Origin: [Mycobacterium] zoologicum | GTDB lineage: Bacteria; Actinomycetota; Actinomycetes; Mycobacteriales; Mycobacteriaceae | Length of the DNA stretch: 64,000 bases | Reading direction: 5' to 3' | NCBI RefSeq assembly: GCF_020172665.1 | Contig: NZ_CP083985.1 | Span: forward strand, 167,518 to 231,517 | Shown here: positions 57,274-64,000 of the stretch, piece after piece | Layout: each line of letters begins with the position of its first letter | Position numbering within the stretch: position 1 is the first letter of the stretch | Translations under genes and position numbers: made by a program | Notes under the pieces: model-generated | What the model was told of the DNA's origin: nothing | Databases searched by the model: none | What the model saw: the letters and a program-made list of their open reading frames with translations, nothing else

Positions 57274-58025
57274 CGCCGGCACTGCGGACCGCACTGGCGG
57301 GCCGGGCGAACCTTTGGGGCGGCTGGATCACCGGGCCGACGGTGCTGGGGCCGGAGGAATTCGCGCGGGCCGGTTACGACTACGTCGGCTTCGACGCCCA
57401 GCACAGCTACCTCGACGACGCGGCGATCGCCGGCATGCTGCGCGCCGCCGAACACCTGCCGATCGCCACGGCGGTGCGGCTGGCCAACGCCGATCCGGCG
57501 CCCATCGGCCGGGTGCTCGACGCCGGCGCCGACGCGGTGATCATCGCGCTGATCGAGACGGCCGAACAGGCGGCGGCTGCGGTGGCCGCGGCGCGTTACC
57601 CACCGGCCGGGGTTCGCAGCTTCGGTCCGTTGCGTCCCCGCCTGGGCGTCGACCCGGCCGGACTGGAATCCCGGGCGGAGGTGTTCGCGATGATCGAAAC
57701 CCCTTCGGCGCTGGCCGATGTGGAGCGGATCTGCGCGGTGCCCGGGCTGGCCGGCGTGTACGTGGGCCCCGTCGATCTGGCGATCTCGATGGGCGTGCCG
57801 CTGTCGGCGGCCACCACGCACCCCGACGCGCGGGCGGCGTTCGCCCGCATCCAGCGGGCAGCGATACAGGCCGGGGTGATTGCCGGCATACATGCCGGAA
57901 CCGGCACGGCGGGACGCGATCTGGCCGGACTGGGCTATCAGATGCTCACGCTGGCCGCCGAATCCCAGGCGTTGCGGCGCGGGGCGGCCGAGCATCTGGC
58001 CGAGGCGTCGGGGAAGGGTCCCTGA
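57270..58025 (+). CDS. HpcH/HpaI-family aldolase
   Basis: A 251-aa TIM-barrel class II aldolase: DYVGFDAQHSYLDDAAIAGM, FAMIETPSALADVERI (metal Glu), GVYVGPVDLAISMGVPLSAA (metal Asp). Family members cleave 4-hydroxy-2-oxo acids to pyruvate or glyoxylate plus an aldehyde. Its presence suggests that the pathway ends with retro-aldol cleavage. The stop TGA overlaps the next ATG by one base. Confidence 0.87.
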   Translation: MTPALRTALAGRANLWGGWITGPTVLGPEEFARAGYDYVGFDAQHSYLDDAAIAGMLRAAEHLPIATAVRLANADPAPIGRVLDAGADAVIIALIETAEQAAAAVAAARYPPAGVRSFGPLRPRLGVDPAGLESRAEVFAMIETPSALADVERICAVPGLAGVYVGPVDLAISMGVPLSAATTHPDARAAFARIQRAAIQAGVIAGIHAGTGTAGRDLAGLGYQMLTLAAESQALRRGAAEHLAEASGKGP

Positions 58026-58756
58026 TGGCCCCCCTGATGTCCAAGGTGGCGCTGGTGACCGGGGCCGCCGGCGGCCAGGGCCGCGCGATCGTGCAACGGC
58101 TGCGGGCCGACGGATTCGCCGTCGCCGCCTGCGATATCAACCACGCCGAGCTGATCCCAGCCGGGCCTGCCGACGACAAGGTGCTGGCCGTCGGACTCGA
58201 CGTGACCTCCCCGAGCGGGTGGGCCGCCGCGGTGGCAGAGACCGTCCAGCGGTTCGGGTCGCTGACCGCACTGGTCAACAATGCCGGCACCCTGCACCGG
58301 GCCGCGATCGTCGACGAGACGGTCGAAGGATTCGAAAAGGCCTGGCGGGTCAACTGTTTGGGTGCGTTCCTGGGGATCCAGGCGACGCTGGAGCAGCTGC
58401 GGGCGGCCGACGGCGCCGCGATCGTCAACACCTGCAGCACCGGAGCGATCCGGCCCTTCCCGCAGCACAGCGCCTACGGTTCGTCGAAGTGGGCGCTGCG
58501 CGGGCTGACGCAGACCGTCGCAGCCGAACTCGGGCCCGTCGGTATCCGGGTCAATGCGGTGTTCCCCGGGCCGATCGCCACCCCGATGCTCGACGAGCGC
58601 ACCCAGGAGCGCCTCGCCGCGACGGCGATGACCGGCCGGCTGGGGCGGCCCGGCGAGGTCGCCGACGCGGTGGCCTTCCTGGTCTCGGACGCGGCGTCGT
58701 TCATCACCGGCTCCGAACTGGTCGTCGACGGCGGCCAGTGCCTGCAGATCCGTTGA
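58025..58756 (+). CDS. short-chain dehydrogenase/reductase
   Basis: A 243-aa classical SDR: VALVTGAAGGQGRAIVQRLR (cofactor loop), LTALVNNAGTLHRAAIVDET, Ser in IVNTCSTGAIRPF, SAYGSSKWALRG with the Tyr/Lys pair, and VNAVFPGPIATPML. All catalytic residues are present. It is the last gene of the operon and ends beside the convergent Rv0162c-like gene, with no gap. Confidence 0.88.
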   Translation: MAPLMSKVALVTGAAGGQGRAIVQRLRADGFAVAACDINHAELIPAGPADDKVLAVGLDVTSPSGWAAAVAETVQRFGSLTALVNNAGTLHRAAIVDETVEGFEKAWRVNCLGAFLGIQATLEQLRAADGAAIVNTCSTGAIRPFPQHSAYGSSKWALRGLTQTVAAELGPVGIRVNAVFPGPIATPMLDERTQERLAATAMTGRLGRPGEVADAVAFLVSDAASFITGSELVVDGGQCLQIR

Positions 58757-59866
58757 CTACGCGTCGAACGTGATGAGCTGGCGAACGGCCACCCCGTCGG
58801 CGAGCTGATCCATCGCGGAGTTGATCTGCTCCAGCGGCACGGTCGCCGACACCAGCTGCTGCACCGGCAGCCGGCCCGCCCGCCACAACTCGACGAATCG
58901 CGGGATGTCGCGGGCCGGTACCGCCGAGCCCAGGTAGCTGCCGATCAGCGAACGGCCGTGGGCGACCAGATCCAGCGGCGACAGGCTGATCCGGGCGTCC
59001 GGCGGCGGCAGGCCGACGGTGATGGTGCGCCCGCCCGGGGCGGTCAACTCGATCGCGGTCTGCAGGGCGGCCGGATGGCCGGCCGCCTCGATCACCACCG
59101 GCGCCCGCAGTCCCGACTCGCCTGCCTGCGCCGGGGTCATCACCTGCTGTGCGCCCAGAGCCGTTGCGGCGGCGAGCTTTTCGGGCAGCCGGTCAATCGC
59201 GATCACCTGCACGCCGTCGTGGGCCAGTGCGGTCAGCACCGCGGCCATCCCCACCCCGCCGAGCCCGACAACCGCGACGGACTCACCGGCCCTGGGCTTT
59301 CCGACGTTGAGCACCGCGCCGCCGCCGGTCAGCACCGCGCAGCCCAGCAGGGCGGCCACCGCCGGAGGAACGTCGTCGGGCACCGGCACCGCACTGGCCG
59401 CGCTGACTACCGCGTGGGTGGCGAAACCCGAGACTCCGAGGTGGTGGTAGACGCTTTGCCCGGCCCGCCGCAGCCGCATCCCGCCGCCCAGCAGGGTTCC
59501 CGCACCGTTGGCGGCGCTGCCGGGTTCGCACGGGGCGGCGCCGTCGGTGTCGCACGCGGCGCAGGAGCCGCAGCGCGGCAGGAAGGTCAGCACCACCCGC
59601 TGCCCGACCGGCAGATCGACTCCGGAACCGACGGCTTCGACGATCCCGGCGGCCTCGTGGCCGAGCAGCATCGGCACCGGCCGCACCCGATTGCCGTCGA
59701 CCACCGACAGATCGGAGTGGCAGACCCCGGCGGCCTCGACCCGCACCAGTAGCTCACCCGCACCCGGCGGGTCCAGCTCGAGCTCGGTCACCGTCAGCGG
59801 CCGGGAGGCGGAATACGGCCGCGGCGCACCGATGCGCTCCAGTACAGCCCCGCGGATGGCGATCAT
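58757..59866 (-). CDS. adhE1: zinc-dependent alcohol dehydrogenase (Rv0162c/adhE1-like)
   Basis: A 369-aa zinc MDR: AAGVCHSDLSVVDGNRVRP (catalytic Cys-His), LLGHEAAGIVEAVGSGV, the structural zinc lobe CGSCAACDTDGAAPC and the NAD loop VAVVGLGGVGMAAVLTAL. Similar enzymes oxidise primary alcohols, some with mycothiol or a bound nicotinoprotein cofactor. Position next to the Rv0163-Rv0164-fadD5 set fits adhE1 of M. tuberculosis; it marks the right border of the insertion. Divergent from the thioesterase by 14 bp. Confidence 0.87.
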   Translation of the reverse strand: MIAIRGAVLERIGAPRPYSASRPLTVTELELDPPGAGELLVRVEAAGVCHSDLSVVDGNRVRPVPMLLGHEAAGIVEAVGSGVDLPVGQRVVLTFLPRCGSCAACDTDGAAPCEPGSAANGAGTLLGGGMRLRRAGQSVYHHLGVSGFATHAVVSAASAVPVPDDVPPAVAALLGCAVLTGGGAVLNVGKPRAGESVAVVGLGGVGMAAVLTALAHDGVQVIAIDRLPEKLAAATALGAQQVMTPAQAGESGLRAPVVIEAAGHPAALQTAIELTAPGGRTITVGLPPPDARISLSPLDLVAHGRSLIGSYLGSAVPARDIPRFVELWRAGRLPVQQLVSATVPLEQINSAMDQLADGVAVRQLITFDA

Positions 59867-59880
59867 GCTGGAATACAACC

Positions 59881-60339
59881 ATGACTGTCCCGCCCGCACC
59901 GGATGGGTTGACCAGCCGCGACTTTCCGGTGCAGTGGCCCGTGCTGACCCGCTGGGCCGACAACGACATGTTCGGCCACCTCAACAACGCGGTGTACTAC
60001 CAGCTGTTCGACACCGCGATCAACGGCTGGATCGCCGCCAACGCGCGAGACGTCGACCCGGTGTCCATGCCCGAGCTGGGCGTCGTCGCCGAATCCGGCT
60101 GTCGATTCCTGGGCGAGCTGGCCTTCCCCGACCCGCTCGCGGTCGGCCTGGCCGTCACCCGGCTGGGACGCAGCAGCGTCACCTACCGGCTGGCGGTATT
60201 CCGTGCCCCCGACGGAGAAGCCGCCGTACCGCCGGCCGCGCTCGGGCACTGGGTGCACGTCTACGTCGACCGCACCACCCGGCGTCCGGTGCCGATCCCC
60301 GACGGCATCCGGGCCCTGCTGGCCACCGCCCAGGTCTGA
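59881..60339 (+). CDS. hot-dog thioesterase (Rv0163-like)
   Basis: A 152-aa 4-hydroxybenzoyl-CoA-thioesterase-like protein: WPVLTRWADNDMFGHLNNAV (catalytic Asp region), YYQLFDTAINGWIAANARD, and GRSSVTYRLAVFRAPDGEAA. Cytoplasmic tetramer in known cases. Position and size match Rv0163. The short gap to the adhE1-like start must hold both promoters. Confidence 0.87.
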   Translation: MTVPPAPDGLTSRDFPVQWPVLTRWADNDMFGHLNNAVYYQLFDTAINGWIAANARDVDPVSMPELGVVAESGCRFLGELAFPDPLAVGLAVTRLGRSSVTYRLAVFRAPDGEAAVPPAALGHWVHVYVDRTTRRPVPIPDGIRALLATAQV

Positions 60340-60373
60340 CCGGGGCCGCCGGCCCGGTGGTTATGCTCGGCGG

Positions 60374-60814
60374 ATGCCGCTCGTGAGCAAGACCGTCGAA
60401 GTGGCCGCCGACGCGGCCACGGTCATGGGGATCGTCGCCGACTTCGAGGCCTACCCGCAGTGGAACGAAGAGGTCAAGGGACTGTGGGTGCTGGCCCGCT
60501 ACGACGACGGCCGGCCCAGTCAGCTGCGTCTCGACGCGTCGTACTCCGGTTTCGACGGCACCTTCATCCAGGCGGTGTACTACCCCAGCGACACCCAGAT
60601 CCAGACCGTGCTGCAGCAGGGCGACCTGTTCAGCAAGCAGGAGCAGATGTTCTCGGTGGTCGAGATCGGCGCCACCACGCTGCTGACAGTCGACATGGAC
60701 GTCGAAACCGAGATGGCGATGCCCAAGCCGATGGTCAAGAAGGCGTTCAACAACGTCCTGGACTACCTCGCGGACAATCTCAAGCGCCGGGCCGAGGAGC
60801 TGGCCGGCAGCTGA
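60374..60814 (+). CDS. SRPBCC/START-like lipid-binding protein (Rv0164-like)
   Basis: A 146-aa helix-grip protein: VSKTVEVAADAATVMGIVAD, FEAYPQWNEEVKGLWVLARY and the C-terminal helix AFNNVLDYLADNLKRRAEEL. M. tuberculosis Rv0164 (TB18.5) is the equivalent and was found as a T-cell antigen. The pocket should hold a hydrophobic ligand. fadD5 follows after 18 bp; in M. tuberculosis the regulator gene mce1R (Rv0165c) lies in between. Confidence 0.86.
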   Translation: MPLVSKTVEVAADAATVMGIVADFEAYPQWNEEVKGLWVLARYDDGRPSQLRLDASYSGFDGTFIQAVYYPSDTQIQTVLQQGDLFSKQEQMFSVVEIGATTLLTVDMDVETEMAMPKPMVKKAFNNVLDYLADNLKRRAEELAGS

Positions 60815-60832
60815 CAGCAACGGAGGCTCGAA

Positions 60833-62410
60833 TTGATCCACGCACCAACCGATCCCGCCGAGCAGCCCTACCGCGCCCGCCGGCAGAACTGGGTCAATCA
60901 GCTCGACCGGCACGCGCTGATGCAACCGGACGCCCCGGCGCTGAGATTCCTCGGACAGACCACCACCTGGGCGCAGTTGCACGACCGGGTCGCCGCGCTG
61001 GCCGACGCCCTGAGCCGCCGCGGGGTGGTCAGCGGCGACCGGGTGATGATCCTGATGCTCAACCGCACCGAGTTCGTCGAGTCGGTGCTGGCCGCCAACC
61101 GGCTGGGCGCGATCGCGGTGCCGGTGAACTTCCGGCTCACCCCGCCGGAGATCGCGTTCCTGATCACCGACTGCCAAGCCCGGGTGCTGATCACCGAGCC
61201 GGCGCTGGCGCCGGTGGCCACCGCGGTGCGGGGGCTGACCGAGGTTCAGGCAATCCTGAAAACGGTTGTGGTGGCAGGGGAAGACGGCGACGAAGATCTG
61301 ATCGCCTACGAGACCCTGATCAGCGAGGCCGGCGCACCGCACCCCGCGGTGGACATCGACAACGAGTCGCCGGCGCTGATCATGTACACCTCCGGGACCA
61401 CCGGCCGGCCCAAGGGCGCGGTGCTGACCCACATCAACCTGACCGGCCAGCTGATGACCGGCCTCTACACCTCCGGCACCGGAGTCAATGACGTCGCGTT
61501 CATCGGGGTGCCGTTCTTCCACATCGCCGGAGTGGGCAACCTGCTGCCCGGCATGTGGCTGGGCATCCCGACGGTGATCAATCCGTTGGGCGCGTTCGAC
61601 GCCGGGCAACTGCTCGACGTGCTGGCCGCCGAGAAGGTCACCGGAATCTTCCTGGTCCCGGCGCAGTGGCAGGCGGTCTGCGCCGAGCAGCAGGCCAACC
61701 CGCGCGACATCGTGCTGCGGACCATGTCCTGGGGGGCGGCCCCGGCGTCGGACACCCTGCTGCGGGAGATGGCCCAGGTCTTCCCGAACACTCAGATCCT
61801 GGCGGCGTTCGGCCAAACCGAGATGTCCCCGGTCACCTGCATATTGCGGGGTGAGGACGCGATCAGAAAACTCGGATCGGTGGGCACCGTCATCCCGACC
61901 GTCACCGCCCGGGTCGTCGACGAGAACATGAACGACGTGGGCGTCGGCGAGGTCGGCGAGATCGTCTACCGGGCACCCACATTGATGAGTGGCTACTGGA
62001 ACAACCCCGACGCCACCGCGGAGGCGTTCGCCGGCGGCTGGTTCCACTCCGGTGATCTGGTGCGGATGGACGTCGAGGGCTACGTCTGGGTGGTCGACCG
62101 CAAGAAGGACATGATCATCTCCGGCGGCGAGAACGTGTACTGCGCCGAGGTGGAGAACGTACTGGCCGCACACCCCGACATCGCCGAGGTCGCGGTGATC
62201 GGCCGGCCGCACGATCAGTGGGGCGAAGTGCCGGTGGCCGTGGCCGCGCTCACCCGCGACGGCCTGGCGCTGGCCGACCTCGAGGACTTCCTCACCGAAC
62301 GGCTGGCGCGCTACAAGCACCCCAAAGCACTGGAGATCGTCGACGCCCTGCCGCGCAATCCCGCAGGCAAGGTGCTCAAGACCGAGCTGAGGGCGCGCTA
62401 CGGCGGATGA
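60833..62410 (+). CDS. fadD5: fatty-acyl-CoA/AMP ligase FadD5
   Basis: A 525-aa ANL-superfamily adenylating enzyme. The AMP loop IMYTSGTTGRPKGAV is near residue 184, then AAFGQTEMSPVTCILRG, the hinge/ADP site GWFHSGDLVRMDVEGYVWVV and the C-terminal Lys region NPAGKVLKTELRARYG. TTG 60833 is supported by GGAGG upstream. FadD5 precedes yrbE1A in the mce1 operon and is thought to activate fatty acids imported or recycled by the Mce1 transporter. Confidence 0.9.
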   Translation: MIHAPTDPAEQPYRARRQNWVNQLDRHALMQPDAPALRFLGQTTTWAQLHDRVAALADALSRRGVVSGDRVMILMLNRTEFVESVLAANRLGAIAVPVNFRLTPPEIAFLITDCQARVLITEPALAPVATAVRGLTEVQAILKTVVVAGEDGDEDLIAYETLISEAGAPHPAVDIDNESPALIMYTSGTTGRPKGAVLTHINLTGQLMTGLYTSGTGVNDVAFIGVPFFHIAGVGNLLPGMWLGIPTVINPLGAFDAGQLLDVLAAEKVTGIFLVPAQWQAVCAEQQANPRDIVLRTMSWGAAPASDTLLREMAQVFPNTQILAAFGQTEMSPVTCILRGEDAIRKLGSVGTVIPTVTARVVDENMNDVGVGEVGEIVYRAPTLMSGYWNNPDATAEAFAGGWFHSGDLVRMDVEGYVWVVDRKKDMIISGGENVYCAEVENVLAAHPDIAEVAVIGRPHDQWGEVPVAVAALTRDGLALADLEDFLTERLARYKHPKALEIVDALPRNPAGKVLKTELRARYGG

Positions 62411-62641
62411 GCCCCGGCGTCCGCCGAGATGGCGACACGTTACTGTCCGGTAGGCAACTCGGTTTGGTGGCACCATTCGATGCCGCTCTCACCGAGTCAT
62501 CAGGTATGGTCCGATGGTCGCCGAACGCACGTTGGGCCGCTAAGGTGACGCGGGTCTCGCTGAAACTGGACAGGAGGAGGCCGTGGTGCGACGCGACTCC
62601 CAGATGCGTCGTCGTCGGTGGTCTCCAAGGAGGGGAGTGTT
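62411..62641 (+). promoter_or_regulatory. fadD5-yrbE1A gap, probable internal promoter
   Basis: A 231-bp gap with no gene. In M. tuberculosis an internal promoter has been reported in the equivalent gap. A strong AAGGAGGGG ribosome site (62628-62636) ends it. I cannot place -10 and -35 boxes with confidence. Confidence 0.5.
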
Positions 62642-63445
62642 GTGACGGCTCCAACGCGACCCCGCGTGGCTGACTTCGCTCGTGATCGACTGTTACCACC
62701 GCTGGTCATGGTCGGCGGGTTCTTCCGGATGTGCGCGCTGACCGCCCGCGCGCTTTTCCAGCCGCCCTTCCAGTGGCGTGAGACTGTCCAGCAGGGCTGG
62801 TTCATCACCAGCGTCGCGATCATCCCGACCATCGCGGTCGCCATCCCGCTGACCGTGTTGCTGGTCTTCACCTTGAACATCCTGCTGGCGCAGTTCGGCG
62901 CCGCCGACGTCTCCGGGGCCGGCGCGGGTATCGCGGCCGTCACCCAGCTGGGGCCGCTGGTCACCGTGCTGGTGGTGGCCGGCGCAGGCTCGACCGCGAT
63001 CTGCGCCGATCTGGGCGCCCGCACCATCCGCGAGGAGATCGACGCGATGGAGGTGCTCGGCATCGACCCGATCCATCGGCTGGTGGTTCCCCGGGTGATC
63101 GCCGCGACCGTGGTCGCCCTGCTGCTCAACGCCCTGGTGATCGTGATCGGTCTGGCCGGTGGCTTCCTGTTCGGTGTTTACCTGCAGAACGTGTCCGGTG
63201 GCGCGTATCTGTCCACCCTGACCCTGCTGACCGGGCTGCCCGAGGTCGTCATCTCCACAGTGAAGGCCATGGTGTTCGGACTGATCGCAGGCCTGGTCGG
63301 GTGCTACCGCGGGCTCACGGTTCGCGGCGGGTCCAAGGGACTCGGTACGGCCGTCAACGAGACCGTGGTCTTGTGTGTGCTCGCGTTGTTCGCCGTGAAC
63401 GTGGTGCTGACCACCATCGGCGTGAAGTTCGGAACGGGGACCTGA
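62642..63445 (+). CDS. yrbE1A: Mce1 transporter permease YrbE1A
   Basis: A 267-aa MlaE-type permease with about five membrane segments. The coupling motif REEIDAMEVLGIDPIHRLVV (near residue 138) contacts the ATPase; AGAGSTAICADLGARTIREE precedes it. GTG 62642 is chosen because it follows the ribosome site by five bases. YrbE1A and YrbE1B form the inner-membrane channel of the Mce1 fatty acid importer. It is spaced one base from yrbE1B. Confidence 0.92.
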   Translation: MTAPTRPRVADFARDRLLPPLVMVGGFFRMCALTARALFQPPFQWRETVQQGWFITSVAIIPTIAVAIPLTVLLVFTLNILLAQFGAADVSGAGAGIAAVTQLGPLVTVLVVAGAGSTAICADLGARTIREEIDAMEVLGIDPIHRLVVPRVIAATVVALLLNALVIVIGLAGGFLFGVYLQNVSGGAYLSTLTLLTGLPEVVISTVKAMVFGLIAGLVGCYRGLTVRGGSKGLGTAVNETVVLCVLALFAVNVVLTTIGVKFGTGT

Positions 63446-63446
63446 C

Positions 63447-64000
63447 ATGTCGACATCGACAGTGGTGCGGGGCCGCTTTCCCGGTCTGGTCGCGAACTAT
63501 CAGCGTTACGTCGGGATGGCCGGCCGTTCGCTGGACAGGAGCGGCCGGCTCGGCTGGTTCGCGCTGACCGCCCTCCGGCAGATCCCCTGGGCACTGCGCC
63601 GGTACCGCACCGAGACGCTGCGCCTGATCGCCGAGCTGGGCATGGGCACCGGCGCCATGGCCGTGATCGGCGGCACCGTGGCCATCATGGGCTTCGTCAT
63701 GCTGGCCGGTGGCTCGCTGATCGCGATCCAGGGCTTCACCTCACTGGGCAATATCGGCGTGGAGACCTACACCGGTTTCGCCGCGGCCCTGGTCAACGTC
63801 CGCGTCGTCGGTCCGGTCAACGCCGGAATCGCCCTGGCCGCCACAGTCGGCGCTGGCGCCACCGCCGAGCTCGGTGCGATGCGGATCAGCGAGGAGATCG
63901 ACGCCCTGGAGGTGATGGGGATCAACTCGATCTCCTACCTGGTGTCCACCCGGGTGGTCGCCGGCTTCACGGTGATCATCCCGCTGTACGCACTCGCGCT
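63447..64000 (+). CDS. yrbE1B: Mce1 transporter permease YrbE1B (3' end beyond window)
   Basis: The first 184 codons are present: MSTSTVVRGRFPGLVANYQR, membrane segments from VIGGTVAIMGFVMLAGGSL, and the permease motif SEEIDALEVMGINSISYLVS. The frame stays open to the window end. It would normally continue to about 289 residues and be followed by mce1A. The N-terminal extension before the first membrane segment is usual for YrbEB. Confidence 0.9.
   Translation, partial: MSTSTVVRGRFPGLVANYQRYVGMAGRSLDRSGRLGWFALTALRQIPWALRRYRTETLRLIAELGMGTGAMAVIGGTVAIMGFVMLAGGSLIAIQGFTSLGNIGVETYTGFAAALVNVRVVGPVNAGIALAATVGAGATAELGAMRISEEIDALEVMGINSISYLVSTRVVAGFTVIIPLYALA

Noticed and set aside
54943..57294. 783-codon - frame opposite the P450 and dehydrogenase
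   Set aside because: Antisense to genes with intact heme and NAD motifs in an overlapping operon; no family features.
60179..62476. 765-codon - frame opposite fadD5, also considered as a displaced mce1R
   Set aside because: The translation has no GntR helix-turn-helix and mirrors fadD5 codons.
62642..64000. Assignment of the right end to mce4 instead of mce1
   Set aside because: Upstream order (Rv0161, Rv0162c, Rv0163, Rv0164, fadD5 equivalents) is that of mce1; mce4 would be preceded by hsd4A, a ferredoxin and acyl-CoA dehydrogenases.

Overview
This is a high-GC chromosomal window from a non-tuberculous member of the Mycobacteriaceae. The backbone from about 26.8 kb to the right end follows the gene order of Mycobacterium tuberculosis Rv0133 to Rv0168: Rv0133-like acetyltransferase, Rv0135c-like TetR, cyp138, msrA, Rv0138-Rv0142, an Rv0145/Rv0146-type methyltransferase, Rv0148-like SDR, ptpB, an Rv0157A-like micro-protein, Rv0158-like TetR, Rv0161, Rv0162c, Rv0163, Rv0164, fadD5 and yrbE1A/yrbE1B, the last cut by the window end. 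These assignments come from remembered families and order, not from a search. Species cannot be fixed.

Left end (1-6535): a plasmid-like segment with a ParA ATPase, a ribbon-helix-helix-like partner, a phased 12-bp repeat array upstream of parA (candidate centromere), and two decayed membrane genes. It lies between the right end of one IS1380-type element (1-123) and a complete IS1380-type element (4871-6535). The left copy cuts into an Imm63-like immunity gene; the right copy cuts a DUF2637 gene that already carries a 20-bp frameshifting duplication.

Accessory region (6540-25810): two vapBC-type pairs, a CobW GTPase, two divergent secreted PE-PPE-domain hydrolases, and a type VII-secretion-associated island. 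The island holds a DUF2563 protein with a large effector-like protein and a membrane partner, a Gly-rich Rv3899c-like protein, five paralogous one-TM proteins (one now a chimera), a headless TetR fragment, and a DUF4226-like polymorphic toxin followed by three immunity paralogs with an orphan toxin tail between them.

Middle (25807-35274): M19 dipeptidase, nitronate monooxygenase, a FitAB-like toxin-antitoxin pair with a palindromic operator, a secreted phosphatase/phosphodiesterase beside the deletion scar of a paralog, an orphan toxin head, a DUF4185 protein (possible arabinanase), and a TetR-controlled ferredoxin reductase plus DesA3-like desaturase pair.

Right part (35319-64000): the conserved backbone, interrupted between the Rv0161 and Rv0162c equivalents by a catabolic-looking insertion (49908-58756) with a TetR, two thioesterases, a lactonase-like protein, a tandem DUF427 protein, a NIPSNAP protein, a P450, an alcohol dehydrogenase, an HpcH/HpaI aldolase and an SDR. 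Its two divergent promoters share a 23-bp motif in the same geometry, suggesting one regulon. The window ends in an mce1-type lipid import operon in which no mce1R gene lies between the Rv0164-like gene and fadD5.
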